Source: Deltaproteobacteria bacterium
GTDB lineage: Bacteria > Desulfobacterota > Syntrophia > Syntrophales > Smithellaceae
Direction: 5' to 3'
Assembly: GCA_012729055.1 (NCBI GenBank)
Contig: JAAYDW010000045.1
Location: forward strand, 58,401 to 122,400
Length of the DNA stretch: 64,000 nucleotides
The notes under the pieces: model-generated
The model's database searches: none
The model's input: the letters and a program-made list of their open reading frames with translations, nothing else
Told to the model about the DNA's origin: nothing
Position numbers and translations under genes: made by a program
In this document: positions 34,362-42,411 of the stretch, piece after piece
Position numbering within the stretch: position 1 is the first letter of the stretch
Layout of the letters: every line of letters begins with the position of its first letter

Positions 34362-37061
34362 ATGGAAAAAAAGGTAACTTTGACGATTGATGGACAGGAA
34401 GTATCGGTCAACCCCGGCCAGACGGTCCTTGAAGCCGCCAGAAGCCTGGGCATTTACATTCCAACCCTTTGCCACTATGCCAACACTACCAATGTCGGCG
34501 CCTGCCGCGTCTGCGTCGTCGAAGTGGAAAACGCGCGCTCTCTGGTTGCCTCGTGCTGCATGCCGGTAAGCCCCGGCATGGTGGTGCGCACCAATACGCC
34601 GGCCGTCCGCGCCGCGCAGAAAATGATTATCGAACTCCTCTGGTCCTCGGGCGACCACAACTGCCTGACCTGCGAGCAAAACGGCGCCTGCGAACTGCAG
34701 AACCTGATCTACTGGCTGAAAATCGACAAGCCCCGCTTTCCGATCGAGCCTCCCGGTCACGCGCTCGATGAATCCAACACCATGATTACCCGCGACTTGA
34801 ACAAATGCGTCCTGTGCGGCCGCTGCATCCGGGCCTGCAACGAAATCCAGGTCAACGAAGTGCTGGATTTCTCGATGCGCGGCTCCTACGCGAAGGTCGG
34901 GCCGGCGTTCGACACCGACTACATCGATTCGTCGTGCGTGTTCTGCGGCGAATGCCTCCAGGTCTGCCCCACCGGCGCCATCACGTTCAAGCAGGCGAAG
35001 TTCGCCGGACGTCCCTGGGAGCTTGAAAAAGTCCGCACCACCTGCGCGTACTGTGGCGTCGGCTGCCAGATGGATCTTTACATCAAGGACAACAAGATCG
35101 TCAAAGTCATGGGCAACCGGGAATACGGCCAGCCCAACGAGGGCAGCCTCTGCGTCAAGGGGCGTTTCGCCATGGATTTCGTCTCTCATCCCGACCGGCT
35201 TAAAAAACCCCTCATCCGCGCCAACAAAAAGGAAGACTTCAAGGAAGTCTCCTGGGACGAAGCCTTCAAATTCATCGGGGATAAACTGAAGGCCATCAAA
35301 ACCGAATATGGAGCGGACAGCGTCGCCGGTCTCGCTTCCGCGCGCTGCACCAACGAAGAAAATTACCTGTTTCAGAAATTTATGCGCGCGGGGGTCGGCA
35401 CCAACAATGTCGATCACTGCGCCAGGCTCTGACACTCCGTGACGGTGGCCGGTCTGGCCGCCACTTTCGGCAGCGGAGCAATGACGAATTCAATCGATGA
35501 AATCGAGTACACCGACCTCATTCTGGCGACGGGCACCAACACGACGGAAAACCACCCGATCATCGGCGCCAAAGTGAAGCGCGCCGTGCGGCGCCACGGG
35601 ACAAAGCTGATCGTGATCGACCCGCGCCGGATCGACCTCGTGAAATACGCGGACATCTGGCTGCGCCAGAAACCCGGAACGGACGTCGCCGTCATCAACG
35701 GACTCATGAACGTTATTCTGGCTGAAGGTCTGGAAGACAAGCCCTACATTGCCGAAAGAACAGAAGGGTTTGACGCGCTCAAAGCAATGGTCGCCAGGTA
35801 CACGCCCGAATACGTCGAAAGGATTTCCGGCGTTCCGGCGGAGGATTTAAAGAAAGCCGCAAGGATGTACGCCGCAGCCAAGCGCGCCAGCATCCTCTAC
35901 GCGATGGGCATCACGCAGCACATCAGCGGGACAGACAATGTCAAAAGCTGCGCCAACCTGTCGATGCTGTGCGGGAACGTCGGCATTGAAGGCGGCGGCG
36001 TGAATCCGCTGCGCGGCCAGAACAATGTTCAGGGCGCCTGCGATATGGGCGCGCTGCCCAACGTTTATCCCGCTTACCAGCAGGTGGCCAACGACGACGT
36101 GCGCCGCAAGTTTGAAGCCGCCTGGGGCGCGTCCCTTTCGCCCAAGCCGGGGCTGACGATCATGGAAATGATGGCGGCCGCGGGCCAGGGCAAGATCAAG
36201 GCCCTCTACATCATGGGCGAAAACCCGCTGCTTTCCGATCCGGATCTGCACCATGTGAAAAAAGAGCTCGAAAAACTCGACCTGCTCGTGGTCCAGGACA
36301 TTTTCATGACGGAGACCGCCGCCATCGCGGATGTGGTACTGCCGGCCGCCAGTTTCGCCGAAAAAGACGGCACCTTCTCCAACACGGAAAGGCGCGTGCA
36401 GCGCGTCCGCAAAGCGCTGGAACCGCCCGGAGAGGCAAAGACCGACTGGGAAGTCATCTGCGGCATTTCCAACGCGTTCGGGTATCCCATGAACTACGCG
36501 TCGGCGAAGGAAATCTTCGAGGAAGCGGCGTCGGTGACGCCGAGCTACGCCGGCATCACCTACAAGCGGATTGATAAAGAAGGGATTCAGTGGCCCTGCC
36601 CCACGCACGAACACAAGGGGACCAGGTTTTTGCACAAGGACAAGTTCTCGCGCGGTCTGGGACTGTTCTCCGCTATCGAGTACATCCCCCCCGCGGAGCT
36701 TCCGGACCAGGATTACCCCTTCCTGATGACCACGGGACGCGTTCTTTACCATTACCACACGGGAACCATGACAAGGCGGTCCAAGGGGCCTTCCGAGCGC
36801 TACCCGACAAGCCTTGTGGAAATCAATCCGGCCGATGCGGAAAAGCTCAACATCGCCGACGGCCAGACCGTCGTAGTCGCCTCGCGGCGCGGCGAAGTGG
36901 AAGCCAAAGCGCAGCTCACGGAAAAAAGCGCGCCCGGCACGATTTTCATGAACTTCCATTTCACCGACACGCCGGTCAACCTTTTGACGAATCCGGCCCT
37001 CGATCCCATCGGGAAAATTCCGGAATACAAGGTGTGCGCGGTGAAACTTCAGGCGGCCTGA
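34362..37061 (+). CDS. fdhA: Selenocysteine-containing formate dehydrogenase alpha subunit, NuoG-like N-terminus
   Basis: A single 899-residue enzyme read through an in-frame UGA at 35430-35432 as selenocysteine 357. The reading frame is continuous across it, and ARL-Sec-HS at the junction is the formate dehydrogenase active-site motif. It oxidises formate to CO2, or the reverse. The N-terminus (1-210) holds a [2Fe-2S] domain ([15 protein letters not shown]), a His-Cys cluster ([16 protein letters not shown]) and two [4Fe-4S] sites ([23 protein letters not shown]). The catalytic domain has the cofactor cluster CAYCGVGCQ and the molybdopterin-binding parts. The C-terminal dinucleotide domain ([19 protein letters not shown]) is intact. 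Confidence 0.95.
35430..35462 (+). promoter_or_regulatory. UGA selenocysteine codon and bacterial SECIS hairpin
   Basis: UGA is at 35430-35432. A seven-base stem (35444-35450 with 35456-35462, one G-U pair) carries the loop GGTCT (35451-35455). The loop and its 18-base distance from the UGA are the same as I recall for Escherichia coli fdhF. This recruits SelB with Sec-tRNA. Confidence 0.93.
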
Positions 37062-37110
37062 TCGATCGGCTGCGGTCCTGGACGATGCTTAATAAAACAT
37101 AAAGAAAATC

Positions 37111-37143
37111 GAATATGCCCCTTGTCAGGGGCATATTCTTTAT
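37111..37143 (+). terminator. Terminator after fdhA
   Basis: GAATATGCCCC (37111-37121) pairs with GGGGCATATTC (37128-37138) around a six-base loop, followed by TTTAT. The symmetrical A- and T-rich flanks could allow it to work in both directions. Confidence 0.7.
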
Positions 37144-37275
37144 GTATAAGACCGAGGACATTTATCGAGCGTCATGACACAATAAAAAATCATTTGTCTT
37201 TCCTGCGGATGTTTTCTTTGCGTGTCGCCAAATACATTTTTATGCCTGAGAGAAAGGCAAGGGAGGAATCAACTT

Positions 37276-38568
37276 ATGGCTAATGAGAATTTGGAGAGTA
37301 AGCGATGGTTCATCGCCATCGCCGCCGTCGTCATTCAATTGTGCCTCGGCACCGTCTATGCATGGTCAGTTTTTAAAAATCCCCTGATGAACATGCATGG
37401 CTGGGACGGGAAATCCGTTCAGTACACCTTCATGCTGCTGATGCTGATTATCGGCCTTGCCGCGGCATTCGGCGGAACGCTGGTAGATAAGAAAGGCCCT
37501 CGCTTTGTGGCCACGATTGGCGGCATCCTTTTCGGTATCGGAACACTGGTCGCCGGTTATGCCGATCAGATCGGCAGCCTGCCGCTTCTGTACCTGGGAT
37601 TCGGCGTCATCGCGGCGCTGGGCAACGGCTTCGGCTACGTGACGCCGATTGCCACGTTGATCCGCTGGTTCCCGGATAAACGCGGTCTTGTTACCGGTCT
37701 CGCGGTGATGGGATTCGGCGCGGGCGCGTTTTTCATGGGGAAAATTGCCCCGGCAATGATTGCATCTTTCAAAGAAGTTGACGCAGCGGGGAAAGTTCTT
37801 TCGTCCGGTGTGGCCACGACCTGGTACATCTGGGGCGTGATTTTCCTGATCCTGGTCGCAGGCGCCGCGCAGTTATTTAAAAACCCGCCTGCCGGATGGC
37901 TGCCCAAAGGTTTTAAGCCCGCCGCAACATCTGTTTCCGCAGCCGATTCATTTACGTTCGGCGAAGCAGTTAAGAGGCCGCAATGGTGGATGCTCTGGGC
38001 AATGCTGTGCCTTAACATTTCGGCCGGTCTGGGCTTGATTTCCCAGCACTCCCCGCTGGCTCAGGATATCTACAGAAAGACCATGGGCCTGGTCGGTGAT
38101 TTAACGCCGGAACAGATCGCCCTGGTTGCCGCAGCCGGAGGGACCGTGGTTGCCGTCGCCGCCATCTTCAACGGCCTGGGACGTTTGTTCTGGGCGAAGA
38201 TTTCCGATAATATCGGACGCCGCATGGTCTTCCTGATTATGTTTGCCACTCAGGCAATCGTCTATTTGCTTATCGCCATGGGCTACGTCTCCAGCTACTA
38301 TTTGTTCATCGTCGTGTCCTGCTACCTGCTGGCCTGCTACGGCGGCGGATTCGCCACGATGCCCGCCTTCGCGGCGGACGCCTTCGGCCCGGCCTACATC
38401 GGCAAGGTTTACGGCTTCATGCTGACCGCGTGGAGCGCGGCCGGCATCATCGGTCCGTTTGTCTTTGAAGCGTTTAAACCTCAGGCCCTTTACATTGCCG
38501 CCGGCCTTCTGGTGGTGGGTTTTGTCATAACCCTGATTTACAAAGCGCCGAAAGGGAAAAACGCTTAG
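37276..38568 (+). CDS. MFS carrier, oxalate:formate antiporter-like
   Basis: The 430-residue, twelve-helix MFS protein starts at ATG 37276, after AAGGGAGGAATC; a longer frame to 37222 is unsupported. Family signatures are WFIAIAAVVIQLCLGTVYAWSVF in helix 1, GLAAAFGGTLVDKKGPR between helices 2 and 3, and GNGFGYVTPIATLIRWFPDKRGLVTGLAVMGFG. OxlT-like carriers exchange monocarboxylates or dicarboxylates. Next to fdhA, formate transport is plausible, but other acids fit as well. It is followed by a strong terminator. Confidence 0.88.
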   Translation: MANENLESKRWFIAIAAVVIQLCLGTVYAWSVFKNPLMNMHGWDGKSVQYTFMLLMLIIGLAAAFGGTLVDKKGPRFVATIGGILFGIGTLVAGYADQIGSLPLLYLGFGVIAALGNGFGYVTPIATLIRWFPDKRGLVTGLAVMGFGAGAFFMGKIAPAMIASFKEVDAAGKVLSSGVATTWYIWGVIFLILVAGAAQLFKNPPAGWLPKGFKPAATSVSAADSFTFGEAVKRPQWWMLWAMLCLNISAGLGLISQHSPLAQDIYRKTMGLVGDLTPEQIALVAAAGGTVVAVAAIFNGLGRLFWAKISDNIGRRMVFLIMFATQAIVYLLIAMGYVSSYYLFIVVSCYLLACYGGGFATMPAFAADAFGPAYIGKVYGFMLTAWSAAGIIGPFVFEAFKPQALYIAAGLLVVGFVITLIYKAPKGKNA

Positions 38569-38593
38569 GTTCACTGTTCACCGGGATCTTTAA

Positions 38594-38630
38594 AAATCCC
38601 GTTATGCGTTAGGCATAACGGGATTTTTTT
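38594..38630 (+). terminator. Strong intrinsic terminator after the OxlT-like gene
   Basis: Fourteen-base arms AAATCCCGTTATGC (38594-38607) and complement (38613-38626) surround a five-base loop, and T continues to 38630. It separates this unit from the fluoride-riboswitch unit. Confidence 0.88.
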
Positions 38631-38649
38631 ATTTTCAACGCAATATTTC

Positions 38650-38679
38650 TTGGCGTTTTTCTTGAAGCTCTGATATTAA
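38650..38679 (+). promoter_or_regulatory. Promoter of the first fluoride-riboswitch unit
   Basis: TTGGCG at 38650-38655 and TATTAA at 38674-38679 are 18 bases apart, placing the transcript start just before the aptamer at 38693. Confidence 0.5.
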
Positions 38680-38692
38680 TTTTTTCGCATCA

Positions 38693-38739
38693 GGCGATGG
38701 GGTTCGCCTTTAACCGCATCTATTGCTGATAACTCCTAC
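38693..38739 (+). promoter_or_regulatory. Fluoride riboswitch (crcB motif) 1
   Basis: The conserved sequence runs GGCGATGGGGTTCGCC, then TTTAACCGC, then GCTGAT and AACTCCTAC. The hairpin GGCG/CGCC and a pseudoknot between GGGGTT (38699-38704) and AACTCC (38731-38736) define the aptamer. CTCCTAC (38733-38739) can instead pair with GTGGGAG (38755-38761), the ribosome binding site of the GTPase gene. Fluoride binding should therefore free that site and turn translation on. Confidence 0.93.
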
Positions 38740-38768
38740 GATCCGAACAGCACAGTGGGAGAGCATTC

Positions 38769-40433
38769 ATGACCTCGTCGCAACACAAATTTCTTCCGGC
38801 CACACGCATCCTCCTTGAATGTCTCGGCGACACCATCGATGCTTTTTCCATGGCGTCCCTCAAAAGGCAACTTTCCGCCGCAACCGCTCTGTTGGCGGAA
38901 AATCCGCCCATCGACGTGGCGGTGCTTGGTCAGTTCAAGGCGGGTAAAAGTTCGCTTCTCAACAGTCTGATCGACCGCGATGTACTGCCGGTCGGCGCGA
39001 TCCCGGTCACTACCGTCGTCACTCGCCTTCAATACGGCGCAACCGAGCGTGCGTTGATCCGGCATTTCGACGGGCACGTCACCGCAGCGCCGCTTTCTTC
39101 CGTCGGCGATTACACCTCGGAGGCGAAAAACCCCGGCAATGGAAAAAAGGTGGAAATCGTCGATATTGAACTGCCTTCGCTTATGCGTCTTCCGGGTCTC
39201 CGTCTTGTCGATACGCCGGGTCTGGGCAGCGTTTTCAAGTATCATCAGTCAACCTCCGCAAACTGGCTGCCTTCCGTGGGAACCGCACTGCTTGCGGTAA
39301 GTTCTGACCGGCCCCTTTCGGAAAACGATCTGAATCTGATTCGTGAACTTTCGGCCTACACACCCAACATCGTTTTGCTTTTGACCAAAGCCGATCTGCT
39401 TTCTGAGGCGCAACAGAAAGAAGTCATCGTTTTTTTCTCGGAAACGCTCAAGCGAGAACTTAGAAGGACACTGCCGGTTTATCTCTATTCTATAAAAGAT
39501 CAGACCGGCCAGTACCGGAAGGTCATTGAAGAGGATATTTGCCAGACCCTTTGCGCCAACCGTAACGAGGAATTTTTGCGTATTCTGAATCACAAAACCC
39601 GGTCTCTTGCCGCTTCTTGCATGGGGTATCTGCGGATCGCTTTGCAGGCGTCACACACGGCGGATCAAAACCGCGCAAATCTGCACAGCAGGATTCTAGA
39701 TGAAAAAGTCAATGAAGGACTGATGCGCGAGGAGCTGGGCATCATGGCCAGGGAACATCAACGCCGGACAAGGCCGCTTATTGAAAATTATCTCGCACCT
39801 TTTTTATCTCCGCTGACCAAGACGGTTCGTGAAAAGCTGGAAAGGGAACTGCCGTCCTGGAGCGGCAATCTCTGGAAGCTCTCCCGGCGTTATGAATCGT
39901 GGGTGTCCGAAACGCTTTCGGAGGAAATGCGCCGGATTTCCAAAACGGAGCAGCGCCATTTCCTGGGCACGCTGCAAAAGGCGCACGCCGGATTTTCCCG
40001 ATCGCTGGAAGCGTTTCGCAAATCCCTGAGCGACAACATCGAAAATGTACTGGGGACAAAACTTAAGCCGGTTGAATGGAAAATTGATGTGGTCGAGCCG
40101 GACTCGCCGGATATTTCCTTCACCAAAACCTTCGACATCCACCTGGATCTGATCTGGTTTCTGATCCCGATGTTTTTGTTCAGAAAGGTCTTCGAACGGC
40201 ATTTTTTGCAGGGCCTCCCGAAAGAAGTGGAAATCAATCTCTCAAGGCTTGCTTTTCAATGGGAAAAAAGCATCAACATTGCTATTGACACAATGTTCCG
40301 GCAGGCGGTATCTTACGTTTCTGAAGAACTCGCCACCGTTGAAGCCCAGATAACTCGGACGCGGGGACAAACGGAGAACATCAAACAGGCGGTCCTGCGG
40401 ATAGAAAACATGATCAATTCTTCACCTGCATGA
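38769..40433 (+). CDS. Dynamin-like GTPase under a fluoride riboswitch
   Basis: The 554-residue protein has a complete GTPase head: G1 GQFKAGKSS (54-62), a G2 threonine in PVTTVVT (about 80-84), G3 DTPG (148-151) and G4 TKAD (206-209). A long helical stalk (about 250-430) and a hydrophobic stretch near the C-terminus (HLDLIWFLIPMFLFRKVF) are as in bacterial dynamin-like proteins that bind or remodel membranes. Its ribosome binding site GTGGGAG is complementary to the riboswitch. Fluoride with aluminium or beryllium traps GTPases in a GDP-metal-fluoride state, so a fluoride-induced dynamin is notable. The role is unknown. Confidence 0.88.
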   Translation: MTSSQHKFLPATRILLECLGDTIDAFSMASLKRQLSAATALLAENPPIDVAVLGQFKAGKSSLLNSLIDRDVLPVGAIPVTTVVTRLQYGATERALIRHFDGHVTAAPLSSVGDYTSEAKNPGNGKKVEIVDIELPSLMRLPGLRLVDTPGLGSVFKYHQSTSANWLPSVGTALLAVSSDRPLSENDLNLIRELSAYTPNIVLLLTKADLLSEAQQKEVIVFFSETLKRELRRTLPVYLYSIKDQTGQYRKVIEEDICQTLCANRNEEFLRILNHKTRSLAASCMGYLRIALQASHTADQNRANLHSRILDEKVNEGLMREELGIMAREHQRRTRPLIENYLAPFLSPLTKTVREKLERELPSWSGNLWKLSRRYESWVSETLSEEMRRISKTEQRHFLGTLQKAHAGFSRSLEAFRKSLSDNIENVLGTKLKPVEWKIDVVEPDSPDISFTKTFDIHLDLIWFLIPMFLFRKVFERHFLQGLPKEVEINLSRLAFQWEKSINIAIDTMFRQAVSYVSEELATVEAQITRTRGQTENIKQAVLRIENMINSSPA

Positions 40434-40488
40434 AGACACCTTTTCGCAAAGAAAAGAAAGAATATGACCGGAAGGAGATCAAACATTT

Positions 40489-41181
40489 ATGGAACACACA
40501 CACGAAGTTGAAAAGATGTGCGTCGTCGCCAAGGGCGCTAAAAACGGCCCCGCTCCGATTCCCCAGGAGGGCGGCTGGACAAGGGTCAAAGAGATCAAAG
40601 ACATCAGCGGCCTGACCCACGGCGTCGGCTGGTGCGCGCCGCAGCAGGGCGCCTGCAAATTGACCCTCAACGTGAAAAACGGCATCATTGAGGAAGCGCT
40701 GGTGGAAACCCTCGGCTGCACCGGCATGACGCACTCCGCGGCCATGGCGGCGGAGATCCTGCCGAACAAAACCATTCTGGAAGCGTTGAATTCCGATCTC
40801 GTTTGCGATGCGATCAACGTCGCCATGCGGGAAATTTTCCTTCAGATTGTTTACGGACGCTCACAAACCGCCTTTTCCGAAGGGGGGCTCCCCATCGGCG
40901 CCGGTCTGGAAGACCTGGGCAAGGGACTGCGCAGCGTGATCGCCACCATGTACGGCACCAAAGTCAAAGGCCCGCGCTACCTCGAGATGGCCGAAGGATT
41001 CGTTCGTGAAATAGGCCTCGACGCCGACGACGAAATTATCGGTTACAAATTTGTCAATCTCGGCGTCATGATGGATCATATCACCAAAGGCATGGACGCC
41101 AATGAAGCGCTTGCCAAGGCAACAGGAACATACGGCCGCTTTGCCGAAGCCGTTAAAACCATCAACCCCCGTAAAGAATAA
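40489..41181 (+). CDS. NifU-like iron-sulphur cluster scaffold family protein
   Basis: The 230-residue protein has a NifU/IscU-type core: ACKLTLNVKNGIIEEALVETLGCTGMTHSAAMAAEIL, with a conserved cysteine in LGCTGMTHSA, then GGLPIGAGLEDLGKGLRSVIATMYGTKVKG. The typical three-cysteine IscU set is not obvious, so it may bind another metal or cluster type. It is 55 bases after the GTPase gene with GGAAGGAGA before its ATG. It forms a recurring pair with the next gene (GGGtGRT protein), and the function of the pair is not established. Confidence 0.75.
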   Translation: MEHTHEVEKMCVVAKGAKNGPAPIPQEGGWTRVKEIKDISGLTHGVGWCAPQQGACKLTLNVKNGIIEEALVETLGCTGMTHSAAMAAEILPNKTILEALNSDLVCDAINVAMREIFLQIVYGRSQTAFSEGGLPIGAGLEDLGKGLRSVIATMYGTKVKGPRYLEMAEGFVREIGLDADDEIIGYKFVNLGVMMDHITKGMDANEALAKATGTYGRFAEAVKTINPRKE

Positions 41182-41192
41182 GGAGTTTAAAT

Positions 41193-42191
41193 ATGGCTCT
41201 CTTTGAAGGATATGAAAGAAGAATAAATCAGGTCAACGCGTTTCTGGCCAAATACGGCATTGCATCGCTTCAGGACGCTGAAAAAATATGTCAGGAAAAA
41301 GGTGTTGACGTTCGAAAAATCGTAAAAGACATTCAGCCGATTTCGTTCGAAAACGCCGGATGGGCTTACCTGGTGGGCGCAGCCGTCGCAATCAAGAAAG
41401 GTCAGAAAAAAGCCGCCGACATCGCTGAAACGCTGGGAGAAGGATTGCAGTCCTTTTGCATTCCCGGCTCGGTCGCCGACGACCGACAGGTGGGCATCGG
41501 CCACGGCAATCTGGCTTCGATGCTGCTTCGCGAAGAAACCGCCTGCTTCGCTTTCTGCGCGGGACACGAATCCTTTGCGGCGGCGGAAGGCGCAATCGGC
41601 CTGGCCAAATCCGCCAACAAGGCCAGGAAAAAACCGCTGCGCGTCATCCTGAACGGTTTGGGAAAAGACGCGGCCCACATCATCGCCCGCATCAACGGCT
41701 TCACTCATGTCGCCACCGCTTTTGACTATAAAACCGGCAAGGTTTCCGTAGCCAGGGAAAAAGCCTATTCGACGGGCGACCGCGCGGCTGTGCGCTGCTA
41801 CGGCGCGGATGACGTGCGAGAAGGCGTGGCCATCATGCATCTCGAAGGCGTGGACGTCGCAATTACGGGAAACTCCACCAACCCGACGCGCTTCCAGCAT
41901 CCGGTAATGGGCGTCTATAAAAAAGAATGCCTTCTCGCCGGAAAGAAATTCTTTTCGGTCGCCTCAGGCGGCGGAACAGGCAGAACGCTGCATCCGGACA
42001 ACATGGCCGCGGGACCCGCCTCCTACGGCATGACCGACACAATGGGCCGGATGCACTCCGACGCGCAGTTTGCCGGATCGTCGTCCGTTCCCGCGCACGT
42101 GGAAATGATGGGCCTCATCGGCATGGGCAACAATCCCATGGTCGGCGCATCGGTTGCCGTTGCGGTTGCCGTTGAACAGGCGATGAAATAA
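41193..42191 (+). CDS. GGGtGRT protein
   Basis: A 332-residue protein of the GGGtGRT family, named for the motif seen here in FFSVASGGGTGRTLHPDNMAAG (glycine-rich loop). Other conserved stretches are GNLASMLLREETACFAFCAGHESFAAAEGAIG and GADDVREGVAIMHLEGVDVAITGNSTNPTRFQHP. No enzyme activity is established. It follows the NifU-like gene by 11 bases and ends in a strong terminator, so the two form one unit, possibly with the upstream GTPase. Confidence 0.85.
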   Translation: MALFEGYERRINQVNAFLAKYGIASLQDAEKICQEKGVDVRKIVKDIQPISFENAGWAYLVGAAVAIKKGQKKAADIAETLGEGLQSFCIPGSVADDRQVGIGHGNLASMLLREETACFAFCAGHESFAAAEGAIGLAKSANKARKKPLRVILNGLGKDAAHIIARINGFTHVATAFDYKTGKVSVAREKAYSTGDRAAVRCYGADDVREGVAIMHLEGVDVAITGNSTNPTRFQHPVMGVYKKECLLAGKKFFSVASGGGTGRTLHPDNMAAGPASYGMTDTMGRMHSDAQFAGSSSVPAHVEMMGLIGMGNNPMVGASVAVAVAVEQAMK

Positions 42192-42207
42192 TCCGATTTC
42201 ATTTTTT

Positions 42208-42250
42208 TCACCGCGCGGTTCACTGTCAAGGGCCGCGCGGTGATTTTTTA
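42208..42250 (+). terminator. Strong intrinsic terminator after the GGGtGRT gene
   Basis: TCACCGCGCGG (42208-42218) pairs with CCGCGCGGTGA (42233-42243), followed by a T-run. Confidence 0.85.
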
Positions 42251-42268
42251 TCATCCGTTAATGATCTG

Positions 42269-42297
42269 TTGACGGAAACGCTCTATTCTGTTAATCC
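42269..42297 (+). promoter_or_regulatory. Possible promoter of the second fluoride-riboswitch unit
   Basis: TTGACG at 42269-42274 and TAATCC at 42292-42297 have a 17-base spacer. The -10 match is only fair. Confidence 0.42.
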
Positions 42298-42332
42298 CCA
42301 CTCGTCTTAAAATAGTATCCTTTTTTTTGTGC

Positions 42333-42378
42333 GGGCGATGGAGTTCGCCTTTAACCGCGCTGCCGCTGATGACTCCTG
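42333..42378 (+). promoter_or_regulatory. Fluoride riboswitch (crcB motif) 2
   Basis: The sequence matches copy 1: GGGCGATGGAGTTCGCC, TTTAACCGC, GCTGATGACTCCTG. The GGCG/CGCC hairpin loop carries GGAGT (42340-42344), which pairs with ACTCC (42372-42376) as the pseudoknot. GACTCCT (42371-42377) is also a perfect complement of AGGAGTC (42400-42406), the ribosome binding site of the antiporter gene. Fluoride should release that site. Confidence 0.95.
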
Positions 42379-42411
42379 CAATGTTTAGATCCCTTCAAAA
42401 GGAGTCGTCGC

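Noticed and set aside
34362..35432. A separate truncated fdh gene followed by a second gene from 35439
   Set aside because: The frame is continuous, the stop is UGA at the conserved Sec position, and a SECIS hairpin follows. One selenoprotein gene explains it better.
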